Below are positions 63,231 through 64,000 of a DNA stretch of 64,000 nucleotides, one piece after another (positions within the stretch are counted from its first letter, which is position 1; the number at the start of each line of letters is the position of its first letter). The stretch comes from Rattus norvegicus (taxonomy: Eukaryota > Chordata > Mammalia > Rodentia > Muridae), in contig NC_086034.1 in NCBI RefSeq assembly GCF_036323735.1, positions 10,841,001 to 10,905,000 on the forward strand, written 5' to 3'. Under the pieces are notes generated by a model. That model saw only the letters and a program-made list of their open reading frames with translations, was not told the origin of the DNA and searched no databases. The position numbers were made by a program, and so were the translations under genes.

Positions 63231-63739
63231 CTCTGGTTGTTATTCGCTGGGTAGCTTTTTGTGGCCTGTCTCTTTTCTTCTCTGGCTTGCTTTCCCCACA
63301 CTTCCTATTCCTGGTTTCTTCTGATGAAGGGAAGCTGTAGATGGAACTGTAGATTTCTGGGTCAGCTCTGTCATTTCGCTAGCCTGCAGTTAGGTTTCGT
63401 TTCCTTCGATCTTCTCATGATTGACTTGTGAGAATTTCTGAATCAAGTACTAGAGACTCAGAAATTGGCAAGTAACAGAAATGCGCTTCTCACAAAATTT
63501 CCAAGTCTTGGGATTCCAACCCTGAGGTCTTTTCAGGCTCAGTTGATTGAGTATATGCTGCTGTCGGACTACAAGGTGGTTTCTTTTCGTTGCATTTGCA
63601 AATGCTGTGTGAAGCCCAGTTCCACTTGGGTTTGAAGGACTGCTCATGATCTAATCATTTCTTGAAGCCTTAACCTCTGAATATAATATGTCCACATTGG
63701 CCATTAAATTTTAATTAAAGCTTTCCTTATTTCAATGTG

Positions 63740-63925
63740 TATACTTGTATGCTTGCATGAGTTAATGTGCACTTGCATGTACAGGTGCCCACGGAGGACA
63801 GAAGATACCATGGACCCGGAGTTACAAGCTTCTGTTAGGTACCTGGTTAGGAGGCTATCAATAAAACTAAGCCCTCTATAAGAGCAGAAGGTGCTCTTAA
63901 TCGCTGAACCATTTTTCCAGACCCA
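63740..63925 (-). mobile_element. B2/B3-type SINE
   Basis: 'acaggtgcccacggaggaca', 'cggagttacaagcttctgtt', 'gagcagaaggtgctcttaat' and 'cgctgaaccatttttccaga' are the reverse of a B3/B2 SINE, with its tRNA-like head at the right-hand end. Confidence 0.8.
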
Positions 63926-64000
63926 GTATTTAAGTTTAGTCTTAGGTTATGATTGAGTTTTTTAGGAGACACATCCAACTTACAGCAGCATGGATCATCC

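Noticed and set aside
1..64000. An undescribed multi-gene system
   Set aside because: Apart from Grid1 exons the window has only repeats and unique non-coding DNA. No gene cluster, operon or second gene could be supported from the sequence.

Overview
This is mammalian nuclear DNA, almost certainly from a rat (Rattus). Three short repeats at 12791-12899, 23072-23144 and 54008-54109 have the sequence of the rat ID SINE (a BC1/tRNA-Ala-like body with an A-rich tail). They sit among B1, B3-type and L1 repeats and long CA, GA and TATC microsatellites. There is no bacterial, plasmid or phage organisation.

The one protein-coding gene I can support is the 3' end of Grid1 (glutamate receptor delta-1, GluD1), on the + strand. 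Its last three coding exons are at 32598-32764, 39396-39636 and 50202-50630. They join in frame and encode about the last 278 residues: the end of the S2 half of the ligand-binding domain, the fourth membrane helix (TM4) and the whole cytoplasmic tail ending in a PDZ-binding -GTSI. A proximal poly(A) signal lies at 50916-50921 and a plausible distal one at 53178-53183.

Layout. 1-32597 is intron and holds most of the repeats: L1 3' ends, an ancient L1 (about 6540-8100), three copies of a rodent repeat that begins near 'tattgctgtgat', and a long antisense L1 (about 14735-21900). That L1 carries a 255-bp microsatellite and a 498-bp solo LTR-like insertion. 32765-39395 is a 6.6-kb intron. 39637-50201 is a 10.6-kb intron with a (GAA)24 purine tract. 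From about 53200 to the end is 3' flank with SINEs, MIR and L1 remnants and no gene I can recognise.

I did not find an undescribed multi-gene system. The observations most worth checking are: a possible intronic poly(A) site after the TM4 exon that would give a GluD1 without its PDZ ligand; two candidate poly(A) sites after the stop codon; the intronic (GAA)24 tract; the TATA-bearing LTR inside the antisense L1; and several non-repetitive intronic blocks that look like candidate conserved elements. Repeat family names come from memory of consensus sequences, not from a search. Boundaries of old repeats are approximate.
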